A stretch of DNA of 9,407 nt from the NCBI GenBank assembly GCA_020025415.1, contig JAHHSB010000044.1, positions 1 through 9,407 on the forward strand, written 5' to 3'. This document shows positions 1-6,249 of the stretch, in pieces. Position 1 is the stretch's first letter; every line of letters starts with the position of its first letter. The notes beneath the pieces are model-generated. The model did not search any database. It was given only the letters and a program-made list of their open reading frames with translations, and was not told the DNA's origin. The translations under genes and the position numbers were made by a program. This stretch comes from Oscillibacter sp. (lineage in GTDB: Bacteria > Bacillota > Clostridia > Oscillospirales > Oscillospiraceae).

Positions 1-780
1 GGGAAAAAGCCCCGGCGCCGAGTGGGAAAAGATGGCGCCGATATGGTCCGCCACCGTATACCCCTCCGTCTCCCCCTCCTGGGTCATGACATTGCAGACA
101 TAGACCTTTAGAGCGTTGGTGTGCAGGATCGCGTCCACGATACCGTCCACCAGCAAATTGGGAATGATGCTGGTATACAAGCTGCCCGGCCCCAAAATAA
201 TCATATCCGCGTCCCGAATGGCGCACAGCGCCTCTGCCAGCGCCGGGGGGCGCTCCGGTAGCAGCCGGACCCTTCGGATCCGACAGTTCTGTTCTTTTTT
301 GCAATAGGAGATTCGGGACTCCCCCACCACTCTGGTGCCGTTTTCAAACTCCGCTTCCAGCTGCACGTCGGTGGTGGTCACCGGCAGCACCCGGCCCGTG
401 ATGGCCAGGACCTCGCTCATGCGGCTCACCGCCACGTCGAACGACGGAGAGATCCCATTCAAGGCCGCCAGAAACAGATTGCCAAAGCTCTGCCCCGCCA
501 GCACGCCATCTTGAAAACGATAGTGCATCAGCTCCGCCATCAAGGGCTCTGCATTGGCCAGCGCCTCCATACAGTTGCGGATATCTCCCGGGGGCAGCAT
601 CCCCAGATCCTCCCGCAGGCGGCCGGAGCCGCCGCCGTCATCCGCCACCGTTACCACCGCAGTGAGATTCTCCGTATAGTTTTTCAGACCCCGCAGCATG
701 GTGGAAAGGCCGTTTCCCCCGCCGATCACCGTGATCCGGGGACCATACAGCCGGGAATATGGTATTTGTCTTGTTCTCAT
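1..780 (-). CDS. yvcK: YvcK/GlmR-type gluconeogenesis factor (CofD-like), 3' end cut by window
   Basis: The first 260 codons of a protein of the YvcK/CofD-like family; the rest lies beyond base 1. Family members bind UDP-sugars (UDP-GlcNAc in Bacillus) and balance carbon flow between gluconeogenesis and cell-wall precursors. Visible motifs are the N-terminal glycine loop ITVIGGGNGLS (16-26), VTVADDGGGSGRLR (43-56), PPGDIRNC (63-70), GQSFGNL (97-103), GPGSLYTSIIPNLLV (197-211) and CNVMTQEGET (229-238). There is no N-terminal membrane segment, so this is the short cytosolic form. The ATG is preceded by AGAGGAG at a suitable distance. The gene lies 60 bp after rapZ, the conserved order rapZ-yvcK-whiA. 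Relative to the Bacillus protein as I recall it, the motifs read GGGN rather than GGGT and DDGGG rather than DDGGS, probably lineage variation. Identification is firm; the exact role in this organism is inferred. Confidence 0.93.
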   Translation of the reverse strand, partial: MRTRQIPYSRLYGPRITVIGGGNGLSTMLRGLKNYTENLTAVVTVADDGGGSGRLREDLGMLPPGDIRNCMEALANAEPLMAELMHYRFQDGVLAGQSFGNLFLAALNGISPSFDVAVSRMSEVLAITGRVLPVTTTDVQLEAEFENGTRVVGESRISYCKKEQNCRIRRVRLLPERPPALAEALCAIRDADMIILGPGSLYTSIIPNLLVDGIVDAILHTNALKVYVCNVMTQEGETEGYTVADHIGAIFSHSAPGLFP

Positions 781-809
781 AAGCTCCTCTTGACAAAACA
801 CAGCGCCAT
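777..809 (-). other. Possible 10-codon leader ORF overlapping the yvcK start
   Basis: A tiny reading frame, MALCFVKRSL plus TGA, lies in the 60-bp gap between rapZ and yvcK. It has its own AAGGAG (819-824) nine bases before its ATG. Its TGA overlaps the yvcK ATG as ATGA. This is the arrangement of translationally coupled genes, so ribosomes finishing the mini-ORF could reinitiate at yvcK. It may equally be chance, since yvcK has its own AGAGGAG. No expression evidence can be read from sequence. Confidence 0.3.
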
Positions 810-840
810 CGCTCTGGGCTCCTTGGGCCGTTGGGAAACC

Positions 841-1701
841 TCAGTTCCGCCCCAGATCCCGATGGTTTTCCAGCACCTGATACCCCGCCTGCCGGATATA
901 TCCGGCCAGAGCGTGGGTCACCGCCACAGATCGGTGATGCCCGCCGGTGCAGCCCACGGCGATCACCAGAACGGTCTTCCCCTCCTCGGCATAAAGGGGC
1001 AGGGTATAATCCAACAGAGACTGCAGCCGCTTCATAAATTCCCCGGTCTGGGGCGAGCGAAAAACATAGTCATAGACCTGTTGATCCAGTCCCGTTTTCT
1101 TCCGCAGCTCCTCCACATAAAAGGGATTGGGTAAAAAGCGCACATCAAAGACCAGGTCCGCCTCCATGGGCAGGCCGTACTTGAAGCCAAAGGATGTAAT
1201 GCTGACGCTCATGCCCCCCTTGGCGCCCTTGGCGTCAAACAGCCGCAGCAGCTCGCCCCGCAGCTGGGCGGTGGACATCCGGGTGGTGTCGATGACAAAC
1301 TCCGCCCGCTCCTTTACCGGAAGCATCAGCTCCCGCTCCTTGCGCACCGCGTCCTCCAGCGAGTCGGCGCCGTCCCGCAGGGGATGGCGCCGACGGGTTT
1401 CCTTATAGCGCTTGATCACCGTCTCGGGACTGGCGTCCAAAAATAGCAGCCTGCAGCTGGCCTCCATGGTCTTGAGCTTATCCAGCACCTCAAATAACTC
1501 GGTAAAGGAGCTGGCCGTACGCACATCATAGACCAGGGCCACCCGGTCATAGCGGCCATTGCCGCCGGCGCAAAACTCCGCAAATTTCAGAATCATGGCC
1601 GCTGGCATAGTATCCACAATGTAAAAGCCCATATCTTCCAAAAAAGAAGCAGCCTTGCTCTTTCCCGCACCAGAAAGTCCGGAAATAATCAGAATCTCCA
1701 T
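841..1701 (-). CDS. rapZ: RapZ/YvcJ family nucleotide-binding protein
   Basis: A 286-residue protein of the RapZ (YvcJ) family. In E. coli RapZ binds glucosamine-6-phosphate and an sRNA to control GlmS; in Bacillus YvcJ is a nucleotide-hydrolysing protein linked to competence. The sequence has a Walker A loop GLSGAGKS (8-15), VYDVRTASSF, LFLDASPETVIKRYKETRRRHPL split over the middle, a TSFGFKYGLP segment, FDVRFLPNPF, and the C-terminal signature VGCTGGHHRSV. Length is normal for the family. The frame can be extended to an ATG at 1716 that overlaps the murB stop as ATGA, but I prefer the ATG at 1701: it is preceded by GAGGTGG about six bases upstream and begins directly at MEILIISGLSG, whereas the 1716 ATG has no ribosome-binding site. 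It is 11 bp after murB and 60 bp before yvcK, so cotranscription is very likely. The regulatory target here cannot be deduced. Confidence 0.95.
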   Translation of the reverse strand: MEILIISGLSGAGKSKAASFLEDMGFYIVDTMPAAMILKFAEFCAGGNGRYDRVALVYDVRTASSFTELFEVLDKLKTMEASCRLLFLDASPETVIKRYKETRRRHPLRDGADSLEDAVRKERELMLPVKERAEFVIDTTRMSTAQLRGELLRLFDAKGAKGGMSVSITSFGFKYGLPMEADLVFDVRFLPNPFYVEELRKKTGLDQQVYDYVFRSPQTGEFMKRLQSLLDYTLPLYAEEGKTVLVIAVGCTGGHHRSVAVTHALAGYIRQAGYQVLENHRDLGRN

Positions 1702-1712
1702 ATCCACCCACC

Positions 1713-2696
1713 TCATCTATACGGCCTGTCTGTCCGGGCCATCGGGGACCGATCTGGCCGGTCCCCGCTCTGTCCATCCCGCAGGATCTTGACCTCCGGC
1801 TCTAGACGGACTCCGGTCTTTTCCAAAACCGCCGCCTGCACCTGCCGGATCAGCTCCGTCACATCGGCAAAGCTGGCGCCACCCCGGTTGATCACAAAGC
1901 CCGCGTGCTTTCCCGACACCTGGGCGGCTCCCACCGACAGTCCCTTCAAGCCGCACTGGTCGATCAGCGCCGCGGCATAGTGCCCCTCCGGACGCTTGAA
2001 GGTGCTGCCCGCGCTGGGATACTCCAAAGGCTGGCTGGCCTTTCGCTTGGTCATCAGCTCCCGCATGCACGCGCCGATGGCCTCCGGGTCACCGGGGCTC
2101 AGGCGCAGCACCGCGTGGAGGACCACCGCATCCGGCCGCTCCGTCAGCACGCTGTGCCGATAGCCGAAATCCAGCTCCTCCCGGCTCAGCAAGCGGACCC
2201 CCTCCTCGGGGAACAGCACCGCAGCGCTTTCCACCACCTGGGCCATCTCCCCGCCGTAGGCGCCAGCATTCATGCACACCGCGCCGCCCAGGGTCCCAGG
2301 GATCCCATGGGCAAATTCCAGGCCCGTTAATCCCTGGCGGCGGGCAAACTCCGCCAGCCGGGCCAGGGAAACGCCGCTCTCCGCCTGAATCGTATCCGGC
2401 TCCTCCCCGAGCTCCAGCTTCTGCAGGCCCTCCACCGTCTGGATCACCAGCCGGTCCAGGCCCTCGTCTGCTGCCAGCAGATTGGAACCCTTTCCTATCA
2501 CCAGGGGCCGGGCCCCACAGGAGGCCGCAAAATTGGCCAGCAGCACCAGCTGCTCGCCGCTGGCGGGGAAAGCCATTCTCTTGGCCGGGCCGCCAATCTG
2601 AAAGCTTGTATAGCGGCTCAGCGGCACATCGCACATCATCTTCAGGTCCGGAAGATATTCCCGCACCTTTTGATCCAGTTCCTCACACCAACCCAT
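1713..2696 (-). CDS. murB: UDP-N-acetylenolpyruvoylglucosamine reductase MurB
   Basis: A 327-residue cytosolic flavoenzyme that reduces UDP-GlcNAc-enolpyruvate to UDP-MurNAc with NADPH, the second committed step of peptidoglycan synthesis. The FAD-binding part shows YTSFQIGGPA (29-38), IGKGSNLL (67-74) and GIPGTLGGAVCMNAGAYGGE (131-150). Catalytic features include FGYRHS (177-182), the AGSTFKRP loop with the proton-donating serine at about 231, and LEPEVK with the glutamate at 301. The form resembles the shorter type II enzymes of Gram-positives. After EVKIL the protein runs on for about 22 charged, Arg/Asp/Pro-rich residues, which is longer than usual. The ATG follows GGGAGG. The gene is 24 bp behind the ROK kinase gene, and its last bases carry the ribosome-binding site for rapZ. 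Confidence 0.97.
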   Translation of the reverse strand: MGWCEELDQKVREYLPDLKMMCDVPLSRYTSFQIGGPAKRMAFPASGEQLVLLANFAASCGARPLVIGKGSNLLAADEGLDRLVIQTVEGLQKLELGEEPDTIQAESGVSLARLAEFARRQGLTGLEFAHGIPGTLGGAVCMNAGAYGGEMAQVVESAAVLFPEEGVRLLSREELDFGYRHSVLTERPDAVVLHAVLRLSPGDPEAIGACMRELMTKRKASQPLEYPSAGSTFKRPEGHYAAALIDQCGLKGLSVGAAQVSGKHAGFVINRGGASFADVTELIRQVQAAVLEKTGVRLEPEVKILRDGQSGDRPDRSPMARTDRPYR

Positions 2697-2720
2697 GGCT
2701 CCCTCCCGTCAAGTCCTTGA

Positions 2721-3662
2721 TTATTTTGCCTTCGGCAGCAGCGCCGCGCCGATGACACCGGCGTCATTGCCCAGCTCCGCCGCCACGATCCGGGTCATGG
2801 CGCCCCCGTGGCGGGCGTAGCACTCTTTTTCCACCAGGGCCTGCAGCGGCTCGAGCAGCAGCTCCCGCCGCTCATTGCTCACACCGCCGCCCAGTGCCAG
2901 CACCTGGGGCTGAAAAATATTCACCAGATTAATCACGCCGGCAGCCAGATAGGATAAGTACCGCAGCCGCAGCTCCTCACCCGCCGCGTCTCCCCGGGCC
3001 GCAGCCAGAAAGGCCGTCCGGGCGGTCACTTCCCCCTGCTCCGCCGCCAGGGCGGCCAGGCCGCTGTCCGGATTCTGCTGGATCATCTCCCGTGTCATGC
3101 GCACCAGGCCCGTGGCGGAGGCGTACGCCTCCCAGCAGCCCCGACGGCCACAGTTGCACAACACGCCGTCTTTCTCTATCACCATATGCCCCACCTCTCC
3201 GGCCATGCCAGAGCCGGCATACACTTTTCCGTTCAGAATCAATCCGCCGCCGATCCCGGTCCCCAGCGTGATGACGATAAAGTCCTGGGTCCCCCGGCCA
3301 GTGCCGCAGAAATACTCACCCACGGCGGCGCAGTCGGCATCGTTGCCCAAATAGACGGGCACATCCAGATGACGGCGGAACAGTTCCCCCAGGGGCGCGC
3401 CGGTGAGGGGGATATTGCACGTATAGATCACCTTGCCCTCCGCTGCTGCGCCGGGGATGCCGATGCCGGTCCACGCCAGCTCCCGCGGGGGAATACCGGC
3501 CTCTCTGGCCACGTCCTTCACCAGCTCCGCCAGCAGGCGGGCAAAATCCTCCGCCCCGGTAAAAGCAGGCAGCGGCGCCTTGCGAATCGCCAGCAAGCGA
3601 CCGTCAGCATCGCACACACCCGCTTTGAGGTTGGTGCCTCCCACGTCAATTCCAGCGTACAT
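2721..3662 (-). CDS. glcK: ROK family sugar kinase, probably glucokinase
   Basis: A 313-residue ROK (repressor, ORF, kinase) protein without a DNA-binding N-terminal domain, so an enzyme rather than a repressor. It probably phosphorylates glucose with ATP to glucose-6-phosphate in the cytosol. Motifs in order: phosphate loop IDVGGTNLK (5-13), the catalytic aspartate in GNDAD (106-110), ITLGTGIGGG (131-140), GEVGHM (155-160), and the ROK zinc site formed by His159 with the cysteines of CNCGRRGCWE (169-178), then LALGGGVS (255-262). Length matches ROK glucokinases. The ATG follows GGAGG ten bases upstream. It sits 26 bp after hprK and 24 bp before murB. Glucose is the most likely substrate, but N-acetylmannosamine, fructose or another hexose cannot be excluded from motifs alone, so the symbol is tentative. 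Confidence 0.88.
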   Translation of the reverse strand: MYAGIDVGGTNLKAGVCDADGRLLAIRKAPLPAFTGAEDFARLLAELVKDVAREAGIPPRELAWTGIGIPGAAAEGKVIYTCNIPLTGAPLGELFRRHLDVPVYLGNDADCAAVGEYFCGTGRGTQDFIVITLGTGIGGGLILNGKVYAGSGMAGEVGHMVIEKDGVLCNCGRRGCWEAYASATGLVRMTREMIQQNPDSGLAALAAEQGEVTARTAFLAAARGDAAGEELRLRYLSYLAAGVINLVNIFQPQVLALGGGVSNERRELLLEPLQALVEKECYARHGGAMTRIVAAELGNDAGVIGAALLPKAK

Positions 3663-3688
3663 TCTGCTGCCGCCTCCTTCCCCTTGCT

Positions 3689-4618
3689 TTATTCCTTGCC
3701 TTCCGCCCGGCGATCCACCCGGCGGGCCAGCTCCTCGGCGGCATTGTAGCCGTAGCGGCGGTGACGGTTGTTCATGGCCGCCACCTCCACAATGCTGGCC
3801 AGGTTTCTGCCTGGCCGCACCGGGACCGTGACACAGGGCACATCCAGGCCCATGATATCCAAAAAATGATCCTCAATGCCTAGGCGGTCGTAAAACTTGG
3901 CGCTGTCCCACTGCTCAAACTTAACCACCAGGTCGATCTGAGCGCTGTTTTTCACCGCCTGCATGCCAAACAGCTGCCGCACATCGATGACGCCGATGCC
4001 CCGCAGTTCCATGTAATAGCGGATAATCTCCGGCGCTGTGCCCACCAGCTGGTTGGAAAAACGCCGAATCTCCACCGAGTCATCCGCCACCAGGCGGTGT
4101 CCCCGGGAAATCAGCTCAATGGCGGTCTCGCTCTTGCCGATGCCCGACTCTCCCATCATCAGCACGCCCTCGCCGTACACGTCCAGCAAAACGCCGTGCT
4201 GGGTAATGAACGGCGCCAGCTTGCGGCTGAGATAATCCACCGTCTGACTGGTAAAGGCCACGGTGGTCAAAGATGTGCGCAGCAGCGTGCGGCCATGCTC
4301 CTGGGCGCTTTGCAGACACTCCGGGAAGCACCCCAGGTTTCGGGAGATGACCAGAGCCGGGATATCATACAAAAACAGGTCGTCAAAAGCCCGCTTGCGT
4401 TTGTCAGCGGGCAGAGAATCCAGGTAGGTATATTCCGCCTTGCCGATCACCTGCAGACGCCGAGGATCGAAATAATCAAAAAAGCCGGAAAACTGCAGAC
4501 CCGGACGATTTACTTCCAGTATGGTTAAAACCGCCTCATCGTAGTCGCTGCCGCGATAAAGGACCTCCAGGTCAAATACGTCCACCAAATTCTGAACCTT
4601 TGGAATGTTCTCCCGCAT
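3689..4618 (-). CDS. hprK: HPr kinase/phosphorylase
   Basis: A 309-residue bifunctional enzyme that phosphorylates Ser46 of HPr and removes the phosphate again, in response to ATP, fructose-bisphosphate and phosphate. HPr-Ser-P with CcpA drives catabolite repression in Firmicutes. The N-terminal domain covers roughly residues 1-125. The catalytic domain carries the conserved HG (141-142), Walker A GESGIGKS (156-163), GHRLVADDSVEIRR, the ELRGIGVIDVRQLFG signature, and the C-terminal VPVRPGRNLASIVEVAAMNN segment. The frame can start at TTG 4627, but AAAGGA then lies only about four bases upstream. From the ATG at 4618 the same site is about 11 bases away, so I chose 4618. First gene of the operon with the ROK kinase, murB, rapZ and yvcK. 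No HPr gene is in the window. Confidence 0.96.
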   Translation of the reverse strand: MRENIPKVQNLVDVFDLEVLYRGSDYDEAVLTILEVNRPGLQFSGFFDYFDPRRLQVIGKAEYTYLDSLPADKRKRAFDDLFLYDIPALVISRNLGCFPECLQSAQEHGRTLLRTSLTTVAFTSQTVDYLSRKLAPFITQHGVLLDVYGEGVLMMGESGIGKSETAIELISRGHRLVADDSVEIRRFSNQLVGTAPEIIRYYMELRGIGVIDVRQLFGMQAVKNSAQIDLVVKFEQWDSAKFYDRLGIEDHFLDIMGLDVPCVTVPVRPGRNLASIVEVAAMNNRHRRYGYNAAEELARRVDRRAEGKE

Positions 4619-4741
4619 GCTTTCCAACTTCCTTTCTCTTGGCCGGGGTATGGCAAAACCCTGTCAGGCAATCGTTTTTCAGCCGATTTTTCAGCGCCAG
4701 GCGCCGTGTTCCTGCGGGGCAGGCCCTGCCCCGGAATGATT
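4619..4741 (-). promoter_or_regulatory. hprK 5' leader with hairpin and direct repeats
   Basis: The transcript predicted from the hprK promoter has an untranslated leader of about 123 nt. Near its start is a 7-bp GC stem, CGGGGCA/TGCCCCG (4715-4721 and 4727-4733), with a five-base loop. Further on, the 9-base word GCTGAAAAA (coding strand) occurs twice with a 12-base period (4675-4683 and 4687-4695). No intrinsic terminator U-tract follows the stem, so it does not look like a classical attenuator. It may be an mRNA-stabilising structure or a protein-binding leader; function is unknown. Confidence 0.4.
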
Positions 4742-4747
4742 GGTGTT

Positions 4748-4776
4748 ATTATATAATAATCGGTGTCGTTTCGCAA
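4748..4776 (-). promoter_or_regulatory. Sigma-A promoter of the hprK operon
   Basis: On the minus strand, TTGCGA (4771-4776), a 17-base spacer and a perfect TATAAT (4748-4753). Transcription would start near 4741. It is divergent from the rpmB promoter, with about 57 bp between the two -35 boxes. Confidence 0.8.
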
Positions 4777-4833
4777 TACCTTCCGCGATGCCCGGTTATT
4801 TTGAAAGAAACTGCATTTTTTCGAATTTTGTAC

Positions 4834-4862
4834 TTGCATTTTCCTCTCCTTTCTGTTATCAT
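4834..4862 (+). promoter_or_regulatory. Sigma-A promoter of rpmB
   Basis: TTGCAT (4834-4839), a 17-base spacer and TATCAT (4857-4862), preceded by an AT-rich stretch (about 4795-4833) that could act as an UP element. The start would be near 4869. The transcript would then begin almost at once with a small hairpin, GCCTG-TTT-CAGGC (4872-4884), before the AAGGAGGT of rpmB. Confidence 0.7.
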
Positions 4863-4915
4863 ACTATCCGTGCCTGTTTCAGGCTGCATTTCGACATAGC
4901 AAGGAGGTGCAACGG

Positions 4916-5104
4916 ATGGCTAAGTGCGAGTTTTGCGATAAGGGCGTAACCTTCGGCATTAAGGTTTCCCACTCCCACAGACGTGCCAATCGTCCCTGGA
5001 AGCCCAATGTAAAACGTGTCAAGGCTATTGTGAACGGTACGCCTCGCCATGTATATGTTTGTACCCGGTGCCTGCGTTCCGGTAAGGTTACCCGGGCCGT
5101 CTGA
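4916..5104 (+). CDS. rpmB: 50S ribosomal protein L28 (bL28), zinc-binding form
   Basis: A 62-residue basic protein of the large ribosomal subunit, the usual length for Firmicutes L28. It keeps the family core VSHSHRRANRPWKPN (17-31) and RHVYVCTRCLRSGKV (44-58). Cysteine pairs C4/C7 and C49/C52 form a zinc ribbon, so this is the C+ form; many bacteria also carry a C- paralogue used when zinc is scarce. The ATG at 4916 is preceded by AAGGAGGT (4901-4908). A nearby in-frame GTG at 4907 lies inside that ribosome-binding site and is not the start. It is the only rightward gene in the window, with its own promoter and terminator, and it converges on gpsA. Confidence 0.97.
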   Translation: MAKCEFCDKGVTFGIKVSHSHRRANRPWKPNVKRVKAIVNGTPRHVYVCTRCLRSGKVTRAV

Positions 5105-5120
5105 TTTCTTCATAACGACC

Positions 5121-5155
5121 AAAAAATCCCCGAGCCACAAGGCCCGGGGATTTTT
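5121..5155 (+). terminator. Rho-independent terminator of rpmB, likely bidirectional
   Basis: AAAATCCCCG and GCC on the left pair with GGC and CGGGGATTTT on the right, with one mismatch and an ACAA loop, followed by a T-run. It starts 16 bases after the rpmB stop. The A-run on the left gives a T-run on the minus strand, so it may also stop transcripts coming from gpsA. Confidence 0.88.
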
Positions 5156-5170
5156 CGTTCTTCCAAAACC

Positions 5171-5219
5171 GAAAGAGAAGGGACGGGGCGGCCAACGGCC
5201 GTCCCATCCCTCCTCTTTC
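5171..5219 (-). terminator. Long inverted repeat after gpsA, possible terminator
   Basis: Two 23-base arms (5171-5193 and 5197-5219) with an AAC loop and three mismatched positions. Read as minus-strand RNA, two of these become G-U pairs and one is A-C, so the fold is stronger in the gpsA transcript. The structure begins five bases after the gpsA stop. The following bases on that strand (GGTTTTGG) make a poor U-tract, so it may terminate weakly, or protect the 3' end while the next hairpin (5121-5155) terminates. Confidence 0.6.
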
Positions 5220-5224
5220 CTATT

Positions 5225-6235
5225 TCAGCTCTGGTACATCCAGCTGATCTCCACCTCGTCCTTTTTGGCCCGGGTCATCAGCTCAGTGACCACATCCCGC
5301 ACCTGCTTGCCCCGGTAGAGGATGTCATAGACGCAGTTGCAGATGGGCATATCCACGTTTTTCCCAGCTGCCAATTGATGGACACTCTCGGCGGCGTAGT
5401 AGCCCTCTACCACCGCGCCCACTTCCTCCATGGCCTGCTGGGGCGTCTTTCCCTGGCCAATGAGGATGCCTGCCCGGCGGTTCCGGGAATGCATGGACGT
5501 ACAGGTCACGATCAGATCACCCATGCCTGCCAGGCCGCCGAAGGTCAGCCGGGAGCCGCCCAAAAGCTCACCCAGACGGGCGATCTCACCCATGGCGCGG
5601 GTCATCAGCAGGGCCTTGGTATTGTCCTGATAGCCCAGCCCATCACACACGCCGCAGCTGAGCGCCACCACGTTTTTCAGGGCACCGGAGAGCTCCACAC
5701 CCACGATATCGGGACTGGTATAGACTCGGAAATACGCGTTCATAAAGGCGTCCTGCACCAGTTTGGCAGCCGCCGCATCGGCGCAGGCGGACACGCAGCC
5801 CGTAGGCAGGCGAACCCCCACCTCCTCTGCATGAGAAGGTCCGGAAAGGGCAACCACTTCACACTTCCCACCGATCTCTTGGCTCAAGATCTGGCTCATA
5901 CGCAGGTTGGTATCCCGCTCGATGCCCTTGGAGACAGAAACCAATACCGTCCCAGGGCGCAGGAAGGGTGCCGCTTTTCGCCCCGTCTCCCGCACAGCGA
6001 AAGACGGGCTGGCAAAGACCACCATATCCGCCTCTTCCACACAGCGGATATCGCCGGTGATCTCCAAAGACTCCGGCAGTTTAACCGATTTCAACAAGGG
6101 GTTTTCCCGGGTCTTGCGCAAAAGTTCCGCTTTTTCCGGGTTGTGGGACCAAAGAGTGACTTTGTGGCCGTTATCGCACAGTACCAGCGACAAGGCGGTT
6201 CCCCAGCCGCCGGTACCCAACACCGCTGCTTTCAT
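5225..6235 (-). CDS. gpsA: NAD(P)H-dependent glycerol-3-phosphate dehydrogenase
   Basis: A 336-residue cytosolic enzyme reducing dihydroxyacetone phosphate to sn-glycerol-3-phosphate, the backbone for phospholipids. The Rossmann loop is VLGTGGWGTAL (5-15). Further motifs are VSVSKGIE (99-106), ALSGPSHAEEV (129-139), the catalytic lysine K187 in ELSGALKNVVAL (181-192), GLAGMGDLIVTCTS (234-247) and SRNRRAG (250-256). Length is normal. The ATG follows GGAGGG about eight bases upstream, and the gene starts 14 bp after plsY, whose enzyme consumes its product. Last gene of der-plsY-gpsA. Confidence 0.97.
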   Translation of the reverse strand: MKAAVLGTGGWGTALSLVLCDNGHKVTLWSHNPEKAELLRKTRENPLLKSVKLPESLEITGDIRCVEEADMVVFASPSFAVRETGRKAAPFLRPGTVLVSVSKGIERDTNLRMSQILSQEIGGKCEVVALSGPSHAEEVGVRLPTGCVSACADAAAAKLVQDAFMNAYFRVYTSPDIVGVELSGALKNVVALSCGVCDGLGYQDNTKALLMTRAMGEIARLGELLGGSRLTFGGLAGMGDLIVTCTSMHSRNRRAGILIGQGKTPQQAMEEVGAVVEGYYAAESVHQLAAGKNVDMPICNCVYDILYRGKQVRDVVTELMTRAKKDEVEISWMYQS

Positions 6236-6249
6236 GAATGGCCCTCCGA

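Noticed and set aside
511..1134. A 207-codon plus-strand frame across the yvcK-rapZ boundary
   Set aside because: It is antisense to two well-supported genes, has low-complexity composition and no family motif.
4664..4684. A possible CcpA (cre) site in the hprK leader around TGAAAAACGATTGCC
   Set aside because: The spacing between TG and CG is one base too long for the cre consensus and the symmetric half is poor.
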